Position numbers and translations under genes: made by a program. A DNA stretch of 29,116 bases, from positions 1 through 29,116 of the forward strand of contig JAEZKL010000092.1 of the NCBI GenBank assembly GCA_023415475.1, in the 5' to 3' direction. This DNA comes from Bacillota bacterium (GTDB taxonomy: Bacteria; Bacillota; Clostridia; Lachnospirales; Lachnospiraceae). This document shows, one piece after another, positions 16,874-24,012 of this stretch; the first letter of the stretch is position 1; the number at the start of each line of letters is the position of its first letter. The notes beneath the pieces were generated by a model. The model ran no database searches and was not told the DNA's origin. It saw only the letters and a list, made by a program, of their open reading frames with translations.

Positions 16874-16885
16874 CTGTGATATAAT
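16874..16885 (+). promoter_or_regulatory. extended -10 promoter of citrate synthase
   Basis: TATAAT at 16880-16885 is preceded by TG one base upstream (TGATATAAT), a perfect extended -10. The -35 at 17 bases is TTTTCA (16857-16862), inside the terminator T-tract. The gene starts 30 bases downstream, leaving room for AAAGGAG. Confidence 0.6.
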
Positions 16886-16915
16886 GATAGCACGTATAAG
16901 AAAGGAGAAAGTAAT

Positions 16916-18280
16916 ATGAACAAGTATACAGAAATAACCCCGAAATTAATGGAACTTGCTGACCTGTGTAAGAACAACACAGTAATTAACCCCGAATTGT
17001 ACGCGAAATATGATGTGAAACGTGGTTTACGTGATATCAGTGGTAAAGGTGTATTAACAGGCTTGACAGAAATCTGTGAGATTCTATCGTATACAATTGT
17101 AGATAATGACTATATTCCCTGTGAAGGTAAGCTTTATTATCGCGGCGTGGACGTAGAAGAAATCATCCAAGGATTTATGAATGAGAACAGGTTTGGCTTC
17201 GAGGAAGTGACTTACTTATTGCTGTTTGGCAATCTTCCAACCAATGAAAAGCTTCTTGAATTTACGCACTTATTAGAGGACTATAGGGAATTACCACCCA
17301 GCTTTGTCCGTGATATCATTATGAAGGCGCCAAGTAAGGATATGATGAATACTTTGGCGAGAAGTGTATTAACCTTGTTTTCCTATGATGAAAAGGCAGA
17401 TGACATATCGATAGAAAATGTGCTCAGGCAGAGCCTTCAGTTGATTGCTGTTTTTCCTTTGTTGTCCGTATACGGATATCAGGCCTACAACCATTATCAT
17501 TTTGGGAAAAGTCTTGTTATCCATCCGCCAAAGGAAGGACTTTCCACTGCTGAAAACATATTATATATGCTTCGGCCGAATATGAAATATACCGAACTCG
17601 AAGCAAAAATATTGGATATTGCTCTGGTACTTCATGCAGAGCATGGTGGCGGTAATAACTCTACCTTTACAACTCATGTGGTCACTTCCTCAGGAACGGA
17701 TACCTACTCGTCAGTAGCAGCTTCTCTCGGTTCCTTAAAGGGACCGAAGCATGGTGGTGCGAACATAAAAGTAATGAAGATGTTTGATGATATGAAGGAG
17801 AATATCAAGGATTGGACAGATGAAGAGGAGATTAGTGAATATCTTCGTAATCTCTTGAACAAGAACGCCTTTGATAAATCCGGTTTGATTTACGGTATGG
17901 GACATGCTGTTTACTCAATCTCCGATCCCAGAGCAAATGTATTGAAAAAATATGTCAGAAGTCTTTCGGAAGAAAAGGGATTAATGAAGGAATTCGGTTT
18001 ATATGAAATGGTAGAACGTCTGGCTCCGGAGATTATAGCCAGTGAACGAAAGATGTATAAGGGTGTAAGTGCTAATGTCGACTTTTATAGCGGCTTCGTG
18101 TATCACATGCTGGATCTGCCAAAGGAATTATATACTCCGATTTTTGCAATTGCAAGAATAGCAGGCTGGAGTGCCCATCGACTGGAAGAGCTTAATAATG
18201 CAGGAAAGATTATTCGTCCGGCTTATAAGAGTGTATCAAAGCATAAGGACTATGTTCCATTGAATGGCAGAGAGGATTAA
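16916..18280 (+). CDS. citrate/2-methylcitrate synthase
   Basis: A 454-residue citrate synthase-family enzyme, condensing acetyl-CoA with oxaloacetate (or a propionyl analogue). The active-site set is present: LHAEHGGGNNST with His243, KGPKHGGAN with His279, GMGHAVYSISDPRA with His330 and ANVDFYSG with Asp389, equivalent to E. coli His264, His305 and Asp362 for the last three. An N-terminal extension of about 40 residues precedes the conserved GVLTGLT region. AAAGGAG lies about 8 bases before ATG. The gene stands alone, with no aconitase or isocitrate dehydrogenase beside it, so it may serve glutamate synthesis. Citrate versus methylcitrate specificity cannot be settled here. Confidence 0.92.
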   Translation: MNKYTEITPKLMELADLCKNNTVINPELYAKYDVKRGLRDISGKGVLTGLTEICEILSYTIVDNDYIPCEGKLYYRGVDVEEIIQGFMNENRFGFEEVTYLLLFGNLPTNEKLLEFTHLLEDYRELPPSFVRDIIMKAPSKDMMNTLARSVLTLFSYDEKADDISIENVLRQSLQLIAVFPLLSVYGYQAYNHYHFGKSLVIHPPKEGLSTAENILYMLRPNMKYTELEAKILDIALVLHAEHGGGNNSTFTTHVVTSSGTDTYSSVAASLGSLKGPKHGGANIKVMKMFDDMKENIKDWTDEEEISEYLRNLLNKNAFDKSGLIYGMGHAVYSISDPRANVLKKYVRSLSEEKGLMKEFGLYEMVERLAPEIIASERKMYKGVSANVDFYSGFVYHMLDLPKELYTPIFAIARIAGWSAHRLEELNNAGKIIRPAYKSVSKHKDYVPLNGRED

Positions 18281-18349
18281 TTGATTATATTAAATCATGT
18301 TTTAATTTATACAATAATAAACAAAGCTTTATGCAACCTATATAAGAAT

Positions 18350-18386
18350 AAAGAAAAAGCTTCTGCCTTGCAGAGGCTTTTTCTTT
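18350..18386 (+). terminator. Rho-independent terminator after citrate synthase
   Basis: AAAGAAAAAGC on the left pairs with GCTTTTTCTTT on the right, with an inner CTGC/GCAG stem around CTT. The T-rich right arm serves as the tail. The mirrored A-rich left arm means it could also act on the minus strand. Confidence 0.85.
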
Positions 18387-18437
18387 AAGTAGTTACTTTG
18401 CACCTGCTGTCGGTCAAGGCTTACTAGGCAAGTTTAG

Positions 18438-18467
18438 AAAGTGTCAGCATACTGACACTTTGTTCTT
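18438..18467 (+). terminator. possible second terminator hairpin
   Basis: AAAGTGTCAG (18438-18447) and CTGACACTTT (18452-18461) form a perfect 10-bp stem with a CATA loop, followed by TGTTCTT. It lies 50 bases past the first terminator with no gene between, and could be a back-up or an unrelated stem. Confidence 0.5.
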
Positions 18468-18602
18468 ATAGGATGACAAAACTATTCGAGATATTTTTGT
18501 AAAGCAAATAATTTTATGGATGAATTTCCTGATATTACATCGAAAATTGTTATAATAACACGAGTATGATTTTTCGTTTTGCATATACTATTATCGTAAC
18601 AT

Positions 18603-18639
18603 CTTAATGAAACAAATATCCTATTTATATTTCATTAAG
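18603..18639. repeat. perfect 10-bp inverted repeat upstream of the SASP gene
   Basis: CTTAATGAAA (18603-18612) and TTTCATTAAG (18630-18639) are exact complements separated by 17 bases. It lies about 80 bases before the spore gene, where it could be an operator or a leader stem. Function unknown. Confidence 0.7.
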
Positions 18640-18660
18640 CAGTAAACAACAACACAAATT

Positions 18661-18697
18661 ATTTTGACTATAACACGAAACGGTGTTGATTCAAAAT
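18661..18697 (+). promoter_or_regulatory. predicted mRNA leader hairpin before the SASP ribosome site
   Basis: ATTTTGA (18661-18667) pairs with TCAAAAT (18691-18697), and AACAC (18672-18676) with GTGTT (18683-18687) around loop GAAACG. The stem ends about 6 bases before the GGAGGA ribosome site, so it may stabilise the message. Confidence 0.5.
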
Positions 18698-18716
18698 ATG
18701 AAATGGAGGAGTTTAT

Positions 18717-18920
18717 ATGGCAAGTAGAAACAGAGCAGAAATACCTGAAGCACAGGAAGCGTTAGATCGATTTAAATATGAGGTTGCGAACGAACTTGGT
18801 GTTCCTTTGAAAAAGGGTTATAACGGTGACTTGACTTCCAAACAGAACGGTTCTGTTGGCGGTTAAATGGTTAAGAAGATGATACAGGATGCTGAGAAGA
18901 GAATGTCGGGCCAGCAATAG
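18717..18920 (+). pseudogene. alpha/beta-type small acid-soluble spore protein gene interrupted by an in-frame TAA
   Basis: The frame from ATG 18717 reads as an alpha/beta SASP: MASRNRAEIPEAQEALDRF, then KYEVANELGVPLKKGYNGD and LTSKQNGSVGG. A TAA at 18864-18866 then stops it after 49 residues. The same frame continues MVKKMIQDAEKRMSGQQ to TAG at 18918-18920. In the family a Tyr normally stands where the TAA is (GG-Y-MVKKMI), so one base change explains the stop. Without it the protein would have 67 residues, the usual length. The N-terminal helix and the GPR-type cleavage region (YEVANEL) remain; the second DNA-binding helix is lost. An ATG immediately follows the stop, so re-initiation is conceivable. 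GGAGGA lies upstream and a strong terminator downstream, so expression signals look intact. Confidence 0.85.
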
Positions 18921-18947
18921 ATGCCTAATTTATAATGAATAATAGTT

Positions 18948-18979
18948 GCGGTTGTCAAATAATTTGACAACCGCTTTTT
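18948..18979 (+). terminator. Rho-independent terminator after the SASP gene
   Basis: GCGGTTGTCAAAT (18948-18960) and ATTTGACAACCGC (18962-18974) are perfectly complementary over 13 bases, followed by TTTTTA. It is one of the strongest terminators in the window, about 28 bases after the TAG at 18918-18920. Confidence 0.92.
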
Positions 18980-19254
18980 ATGACCGCTGGTTTCTCCGGT
19001 ACTTAGTAAATAAATATCGGTCACAAATTAAATTTGGTCTCAAAAATGTATTGAAATCTTCTATCGGATACGATACACTAGCTATATATAAGTTGACAAA
19101 TAGTTATAATATAATAAAATAGTAATGATAGCCAATGTTCGGTCAGACTGGCATATTTCGTATATGATACCGAGTGGTTATATAATAATTCATTATATCT
19201 ATAGGGATATATGAGTATATATTCGGTACAAATGGTCAAAAGTGGGGATAAGGT
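18980..19254. other. AT-rich gap before rsmD
   Basis: No gene seen. A perfect TTGACA at 19093-19098 is followed by two TATAAT words, but at spacings of 6 and 11 bases, so no standard promoter can be drawn from it. Another TATAAT near 19190 lacks a -35. The transcription start for rsmD is probably in this stretch but cannot be placed. Confidence 0.5.
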
Positions 19255-19809
19255 ATGAGAGTAATAGCAGGTAAAGCAAGAAGATTACAGCTTAGAACAC
19301 CAGAAGGCTTTGACACGAGACCAACGACGGATAAGACGAAAGAGACCTTGTTTAATATATTGAATCCTTATCTGGCGGATTCGGATTTTTTGGATTTGTT
19401 TTCAGGAAGTGGAGCAATCGGTATTGAGGCGCTCTCAAGGGGTGCAAAATATGCCGCTTTTGCCGAGGATAATAAGGCTGCTCTGGAATGTATCAAAGCC
19501 AACCTTAAATTTACAAAGCTTGAAGAGTACGCCGAAATAATTCCTCATACTGCATTAGAGGCTATTCGCGCATTAGAGATTAGGGGAAAGGTTTTCGATG
19601 TGATCTTCATGGATCCTCCTTATAACAATTTCTTAGAGAAGGAAGTTTTACTGTCTCTTCAGAATTCCAACATTATATATTGCGATACCATAATCGTTGT
19701 AGAGGCATCCTTAAAGACAAATTTTGATTATTTGGACGGCAGTAGATTCCGGATATTCAAAAGAAAAGAATATAAGACAAATCAGCATGTTTTCATAGAA
19801 TTAAAATAG
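19255..19809 (+). CDS. rsmD: 16S rRNA (guanine(966)-N2)-methyltransferase RsmD
   Basis: A 184-residue methyltransferase of the usual RsmD length; it methylates G966 of 16S rRNA in the small subunit using S-adenosylmethionine. MRVIAGKARRLQL and TRPTTDKTKETLFNIL at the N-terminus are family hallmarks. The SAM-binding motif I is FLDLFSGSGAIGIEALSRGA (about 45-64), and the catalytic DPPY is at 120-123. The gene lies directly before coaD, the conserved rsmD-coaD (ylbH-ylbI) order of Firmicutes. A short GGGGATAAGG sequence precedes ATG. Confidence 0.95.
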   Translation: MRVIAGKARRLQLRTPEGFDTRPTTDKTKETLFNILNPYLADSDFLDLFSGSGAIGIEALSRGAKYAAFAEDNKAALECIKANLKFTKLEEYAEIIPHTALEAIRALEIRGKVFDVIFMDPPYNNFLEKEVLLSLQNSNIIYCDTIIVVEASLKTNFDYLDGSRFRIFKRKEYKTNQHVFIELK

Positions 19810-19847
19810 ATAAATATTAGTGTGATTGAGCAGGGAGATGATGTTAC

Positions 19848-20348
19848 ATGAAAATCGGTATTTATCCCGGCAGCTTTGATCCTATCACCCTCGGACATCT
19901 GGACATTATAGTTCGTGCATCCGGTCTGGTAGATAAGTTGGTTATCGGTGTATTAAGGAACAATACGAAAAAGCCTTTGTTCACGGCAGAAGAAAGAGTT
20001 GAGTTAATCGAACGAGTAATCAGAGAGCATACGCAGCTGAAGACAATTGAGGTGGTAGCCTTTGAGGGATTATTAATTGAATTTGTCAGACAGCAGAAGG
20101 CAAATATTATAGTAAGAGGCTTGCGGGCGATAACGGATTTTGAGTACGAATTGCAGATTGCTCAGACGAACCACAAACTGGATGCCAGAGTTGACACCGT
20201 ATTCTTTACAACAAGCGTAGAATATTCTTACGTCAGTTCCAGTGCGGTGAGGGAGATAGCCAGTTTCGGAGGAGACATCAGTGGGTTTCTACCTGGGTGT
20301 GTTGTACCGGCAGTTTATGATAAATATAAATCGATAAGGAGCGTTTGA
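19848..20348 (+). CDS. coaD: phosphopantetheine adenylyltransferase
   Basis: A 166-residue enzyme of coenzyme A synthesis that joins 4'-phosphopantetheine and ATP to make dephospho-CoA. The nucleotidyltransferase signature is YPGSFDPITLGH (6-17). IIVRGLRAITDFEYELQIA and YSYVSSSAVREIASFGGDIS (the ISSTxxR-like ATP site) are typical of CoaD. The stop is separated by one base from the start of the next gene, so the two are probably translationally coupled. GGGAG lies about 10 bases before ATG. Confidence 0.97.
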   Translation: MKIGIYPGSFDPITLGHLDIIVRASGLVDKLVIGVLRNNTKKPLFTAEERVELIERVIREHTQLKTIEVVAFEGLLIEFVRQQKANIIVRGLRAITDFEYELQIAQTNHKLDARVDTVFFTTSVEYSYVSSSAVREIASFGGDISGFLPGCVVPAVYDKYKSIRSV

Positions 20349-20349
20349 A

Positions 20350-20991
20350 ATGGGAGCAAGCAGAATTGAACAGTTAATAGAGGATATTTATGAGTTTGTT
20401 GAAAGTTGCAGGATGCAACCATTATCAAGCACCAAGGTGATTGTCCCGAAGGATGAGCTTTATGATTTGTTGGATGAGCTTCGACTTAGAACTCCGGATG
20501 AGATCAAGCGTTATCAGAAGATTATAGCTAACCGAGATGCTATTATAGCAGATGCGGAAGAGAAAGCAGAGAACATCCTTCGCCAAACCAGAGAGAAAGC
20601 AAAGGAACTGCTGAATGAGCATGAGATTATGCAACAGGCCTATTACCAGGCTAATGAGATGATCATGCAAGCATCGGAAGAAGCAGACCGTATTCGGAGA
20701 GAAGCTGCCGAGGAATCGGAACAGATCCGAACCGGAGCCTTGGTTTACTCCAATGATGTTCTTACCGAGGTGGAGAGAGTACTGGCGAATGCTTATGATA
20801 CCGCAATTTCCCGTTATGATGGCTTTATTGGTACTTTAAAGAATAATCTTGAAATCATCAATAATAATAAACGAGAATTAAGCGACCAGTTATATCCTCA
20901 GGAGAGTGGACAAGCTAGTGTTCAGCCGAACGATTATGATGAAGGCGATTTTAATTTTGACGAAAATACCTTTATGCCTGGGGAAGAATAA
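20350..20991 (+). CDS. coiled-coil protein, ATP synthase subunit b/E-like, function unknown
   Basis: A 213-residue acidic soluble protein. The centre (about 55-140) is a long coiled coil rich in Glu, Ala, Lys and Arg (DAEEKAENILRQTREKAKEL, ASEEADRIRREAAEESEQIR), the kind of stretch that makes such proteins be labelled ATPase subunit-like. A helical region follows, then an Asp/Glu-rich tail. No catalytic motif or membrane segment is seen, so an ATPase label would rest on coiled-coil resemblance only. The start lies one base after the coaD stop, with AAGGAG inside the coaD end. The stop TAA (20989-20991) directly abuts the stop of ylbJ on the other strand. DivIVA-like or scaffold roles are possible but unsupported. 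Confidence 0.75.
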   Translation: MGASRIEQLIEDIYEFVESCRMQPLSSTKVIVPKDELYDLLDELRLRTPDEIKRYQKIIANRDAIIADAEEKAENILRQTREKAKELLNEHEIMQQAYYQANEMIMQASEEADRIRREAAEESEQIRTGALVYSNDVLTEVERVLANAYDTAISRYDGFIGTLKNNLEIINNNKRELSDQLYPQESGQASVQPNDYDEGDFNFDENTFMPGEE

Positions 20992-21975
20992 TTATAATTT
21001 CATCCACCATACATATATAATAGTGAGTGCGATTGAGATGCCGGCGCTCATCAGTTTAACTATAATATAAGATTTTATTGATAGTCCTTGGTTACCGAGT
21101 ACACTTTTGGTTTGGGCAATTCCTGAAAACCCTCCGAAAGTAGTTAGAACGGTTACGAGGACTATTTTTATATTCGTATCGAGATCGCTTTTACAGATCT
21201 GACTGATTCCGGTTGTGATTTCAAAAAGCCCCATGGTAAGTGCTTTCAAAAAGCCGATATCCGGACCAAGAGTGTGAATGATCTGAGCAAGAATGGAGAA
21301 GAGAATAATATAACCTCCTATCTTGGTTACAACCTCAAAACCATTCATAATTGACTGATCCAATAAATCGAAGGTAAAACGAAGGGGAGGCGTCTTAGCC
21401 CGCAGATCCATACTATATAGCAGTGTTTCCTCACGAAGCTTTGCTGTGGCGTCTTTCCGGTACAGCAACAAACGCATAAGTACAGATCCGAGAATAGCAC
21501 TACTGTATATAATGGCGAATAATGCATATTTAATCTGGGGAAGCTTTAATTGGGTAATTGCAATATATCCGATGATGAACATGGGGCTGGCGTTGTTACA
21601 CAACCCGATCAGGAACTGTCCTTCCTTCCTGGAAATTTTATGTTCACCTAACAGGTCTGCCACGGATTTTGCACCCATTGGTATCCCTGACAGGAAGCCG
21701 ATGGCGATTGGATAGCAGCCCGCAGGGCTAACCCGGAATACCTTACCCAGAAAAGGGTAAAAGACCTTACTGATCTGCTTTGTGATATTCAACCGAACCA
21801 TTAGATTGGAGAGGATGACGCAGGGTAGAAGATTTGGCAATACATTATGAAACCATAGCAGAAGTCCGGTGCTTGCTCCTTGGAAGGTGTCATAAGGAAA
21901 AATCAGCATGAGAATCAAGAACAGAAGGATAAGACCTTTGATCAGATTGCTTTTATTTAAGCGAAATTTTATCAT
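20992..21975 (-). CDS. ylbJ: sporulation integral membrane protein YlbJ
   Basis: A 327-residue membrane protein needed for sporulation in B. subtilis, where its family acts in spore development; it belongs to the nucleoside-recognition (Gate) fold. Features: an N-terminal helix (LIKGLILLFLILMLIF), LLLWFHNVLPNLLPCVILSN, FRVSPAGCYPIAIGFLSGIP, MGAKSVADLLGEHKIS and LCNNASPMFIIGYI, with about eight hydrophobic helices. An ATG at 22002 has no ribosome site; ATG 21975 has AAGGAG just upstream and is chosen. It lies in the ylb region beside rsmD-coaD as in Bacillus, but on the opposite strand. A sigma-E promoter is expected but I could not place one. Confidence 0.9.
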   Translation of the reverse strand: MIKFRLNKSNLIKGLILLFLILMLIFPYDTFQGASTGLLLWFHNVLPNLLPCVILSNLMVRLNITKQISKVFYPFLGKVFRVSPAGCYPIAIGFLSGIPMGAKSVADLLGEHKISRKEGQFLIGLCNNASPMFIIGYIAITQLKLPQIKYALFAIIYSSAILGSVLMRLLLYRKDATAKLREETLLYSMDLRAKTPPLRFTFDLLDQSIMNGFEVVTKIGGYIILFSILAQIIHTLGPDIGFLKALTMGLFEITTGISQICKSDLDTNIKIVLVTVLTTFGGFSGIAQTKSVLGNQGLSIKSYIIVKLMSAGISIALTIIYVWWMKL

Positions 21976-22098
21976 GTTTCTCCTTGAAGACAAGTGTAAC
22001 ATTTAATATAATCTATTGGTAGGCAATTCAAATTATTCAAAATTTTTCTAATATAAAAAATGGCTGCAATGTAGTCCTAGTGAAGAGGAGATGTTATT

Positions 22099-23904
22099 AT
22101 GGCACAGAACAAGACTTTACCAAAAAGAAGCGAGGCAGATGTACAATATACCTGGGCTATCGAGGATTTGTATCCGAACGATGAGATGTGGCAAAAGGAA
22201 TATGAGAAGCTAAAAGAGATGCTTCCTAAGGCCTCTGAGTTTCAGGGAAGACTGGGAAAGTCTGCAGAGATCCTGTTGGCATTTCTGCAGCTTCATGATG
22301 AGATCAGCATGCTGACAGAACGGGTATATGTATATGCGAATCAGAAATATCATGAGGATACCGATAACGCTGTCTATCAGGATCTTTCCAATAAAGCCAA
22401 TGCCCTTTCTGTTCAGGTGAACAGTGCTCTGGCCTTCGCGACACCGGAGATATTAACCATTCCGGAGGAGACGATTGCTCTGTTTAAGCATGAAGCGAAT
22501 GATTTGATGTTGTATGATTTCTATTTGAAGGATATTCTTCGGAAGAAACCTCATATCCTGACGGGCGAGATGGAAGGCTTTCTGGCAGATGCCGGTGAGA
22601 TTGCGGACGCACCTGGTAATATCTTCGCCATGTTTAATAATGCGGATATAAAATTTCCTGAAATAGTGGATGAGAACGGAGAGAAGGTTCGTATTACCCA
22701 TGGAAGATACGGACAGCTACTGGAAAGTACAGATCGCAGGGTAAGGAGAGAAGCGTTTGAGGGAGTGTACGCAACCTATCAAAGCTATCGTAATACACTG
22801 GCAGCAGCCTTCAGCTCTAATGTAAAGCAGGAGGTGTTCTTTGCAAAGGCAAGAAAATATAGCTCCACAATGGAGAGAGCTTTAGATGAAGGCAATATTC
22901 CGGTGGAGGTTTATACCAACCTAGTTGCGGCAGTGCACGAGAATATGAAGCTGATGCACCGTTATGTATCCCTTCGAAAGAAGCTCTTAGGGGTTGAAGA
23001 GCTTCATATGTATGATTTATATACACCACTGATTGGCGAGGTGAAGATGAGGATACCCTTCGAAGAAGCGAAGAAGTTAGTAGCTAAGGGTCTGGAGCCC
23101 TTGGGTGAAGCGTATCAAAGAATTCTGATCGAGGGCTATAACCATCGTTGGATCGATGTCTATGAAAATGAGAATAAGAGAAGCGGTGCTTATTCCTGGG
23201 GGGCATACGGTACACATCCTTATGTTCTGCTCAACTACAATGACACCTTGAACAACGTATTTACTCTGGCACACGAGATGGGGCATGCCATCCACAGCTA
23301 TCATTCGGATCGGGAACAGCCATACATCTACGCCGGCTATAAGATATTCGTTGCTGAAGTGGCGTCTACCTGCAATGAGGCACTTTTAATCGATTATATG
23401 CTCAAGCAAACGGAGGATAAGAAGGAGAAGGCATATTTGATCAATCATTTCCTCGAGAAGTTCAAAGGGACCTTGTATCGTCAAACTATGTTTGCAGAGT
23501 TTGAGATGATTACCCATAAGATGGTGGAAGAAGGGGAAAGCCTGACAGCCGAAGCACTCTGCAAGATTTATCATGATCTGAATGTGGCATATTACGGCGA
23601 GGATATTGTGATCGATCCTGAGATTGATATGGAATGGTCCAGAATACCTCATTTCTACAATGCCTTTTATGTATATCAATATGCGACCGGTTACTCCGCA
23701 GCAATTGCATTGTCCAGAAGAATTCTGAACGAAGGTCCGGAAGCGGTAGCTGATTATATCCGATTCTTAAGCGGCGGAAGCTCCGATTATCCGATTGAGC
23801 TTCTAAAGGCTGCAGGAGTTGACATGAGCACTAAGGAGCCGGTTAACCAGGCCTTGAAGCTGTTCGAAGAGCTGCTTAATCAGATGGATGAGCTGCTGCA
23901 GTAG
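22099..23904 (+). CDS. pepF: oligoendopeptidase F (M3B metallopeptidase)
   Basis: A 601-residue cytoplasmic zinc peptidase of the usual PepF length, which cuts oligopeptides of moderate size. The zinc site HEMGH is at 392-396 in FTLAHEMGHAIHS, and the third ligand Glu is at about 420 in VAEVASTCNE. The N-terminus has the family's ADVQYTWAIEDLYPND and the C-terminus IPHFYNAFYVYQYATGYSAA. There is no signal peptide. GAGGAG precedes ATG 22099 by about 8 bases. It is divergent from ylbJ, with 123 AT-rich bases between. A repeat with two hairpins follows the stop and may end transcription weakly. Confidence 0.96.
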   Translation: MAQNKTLPKRSEADVQYTWAIEDLYPNDEMWQKEYEKLKEMLPKASEFQGRLGKSAEILLAFLQLHDEISMLTERVYVYANQKYHEDTDNAVYQDLSNKANALSVQVNSALAFATPEILTIPEETIALFKHEANDLMLYDFYLKDILRKKPHILTGEMEGFLADAGEIADAPGNIFAMFNNADIKFPEIVDENGEKVRITHGRYGQLLESTDRRVRREAFEGVYATYQSYRNTLAAAFSSNVKQEVFFAKARKYSSTMERALDEGNIPVEVYTNLVAAVHENMKLMHRYVSLRKKLLGVEELHMYDLYTPLIGEVKMRIPFEEAKKLVAKGLEPLGEAYQRILIEGYNHRWIDVYENENKRSGAYSWGAYGTHPYVLLNYNDTLNNVFTLAHEMGHAIHSYHSDREQPYIYAGYKIFVAEVASTCNEALLIDYMLKQTEDKKEKAYLINHFLEKFKGTLYRQTMFAEFEMITHKMVEEGESLTAEALCKIYHDLNVAYYGEDIVIDPEIDMEWSRIPHFYNAFYVYQYATGYSAAIALSRRILNEGPEAVADYIRFLSGGSSDYPIELLKAAGVDMSTKEPVNQALKLFEELLNQMDELLQ

Positions 23905-23917
23905 CCTTATTATGAAT

Positions 23918-23970
23918 AAAGGATTTTTATAAAAACAAAAATCCTTGGGAGGAACACCTTGTTCTTCCGG
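23918..23970 (+). repeat. two-hairpin repeat, short copy, upstream of the adenosine deaminase-like gene
   Basis: Hairpin 1: AAGGATTTTT (23919-23928) pairs with AAAAATCCTT (23937-23946). Hairpin 2: GGAGGAAC pairs with GTTCTTCC, with one G-U, ending in CCGG. The same element occurs in reverse at 26340-26416, where hairpin 2 carries an extra inner stem of about 27 bases; outside that the copies are nearly identical. In both places it stands upstream of a gene in the same relative orientation. Confidence 0.88.
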
Positions 23971-23987
23971 ATTTTGTGGCATATAAT
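23959..23987 (+). promoter_or_regulatory. possible promoter formed by repeat (-35) and flank (-10)
   Basis: TTGTTC at 23959-23964 (3 of 6), inside the repeat, lies exactly 17 bases before TATAAT at 23982-23987, just outside it. The equivalent TTGTTC of the second copy lies 16 bases before a TATAAT. The -35 match is weak, but its recurrence at both genes raises interest. Confidence 0.4.
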
Positions 23988-24012
23988 CTACCCTAACTTA
24001 GGGAGGAGCAGG

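Larger units (their letters stand above)
18281..18716. other. 436-base gap: terminator, second hairpin and SASP leader
   Basis: It holds the citrate synthase terminator (18350-18386), a perfect 10-bp hairpin (18438-18461), a 10-bp inverted repeat with a 17-base spacer (18603-18639) and a leader hairpin just before the SASP gene (18661-18697); each is described separately. No other gene is seen. A sigma-G promoter was sought for the spore gene but none had both boxes at proper spacing. Confidence 0.6.

Noticed and set aside
18540..18660. Sigma-G promoter for the SASP gene (TGCATA near 18581 with CATCTTA further on)
   Set aside because: The spacer would be 14 bases, clearly too short for sigma-G promoters.
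19093..19120. TTGACA followed by two TATAAT words before rsmD
   Set aside because: Spacings are 6 and 11 bases instead of about 17, so the words do not form a standard promoter; likely AT-rich chance.
23959..24012. Longer N-terminus of the deaminase-like protein from TTG 23959
   Set aside because: These codons lie partly in the repeat and precede the ribosome site; ATG 24013 fits the family start better.
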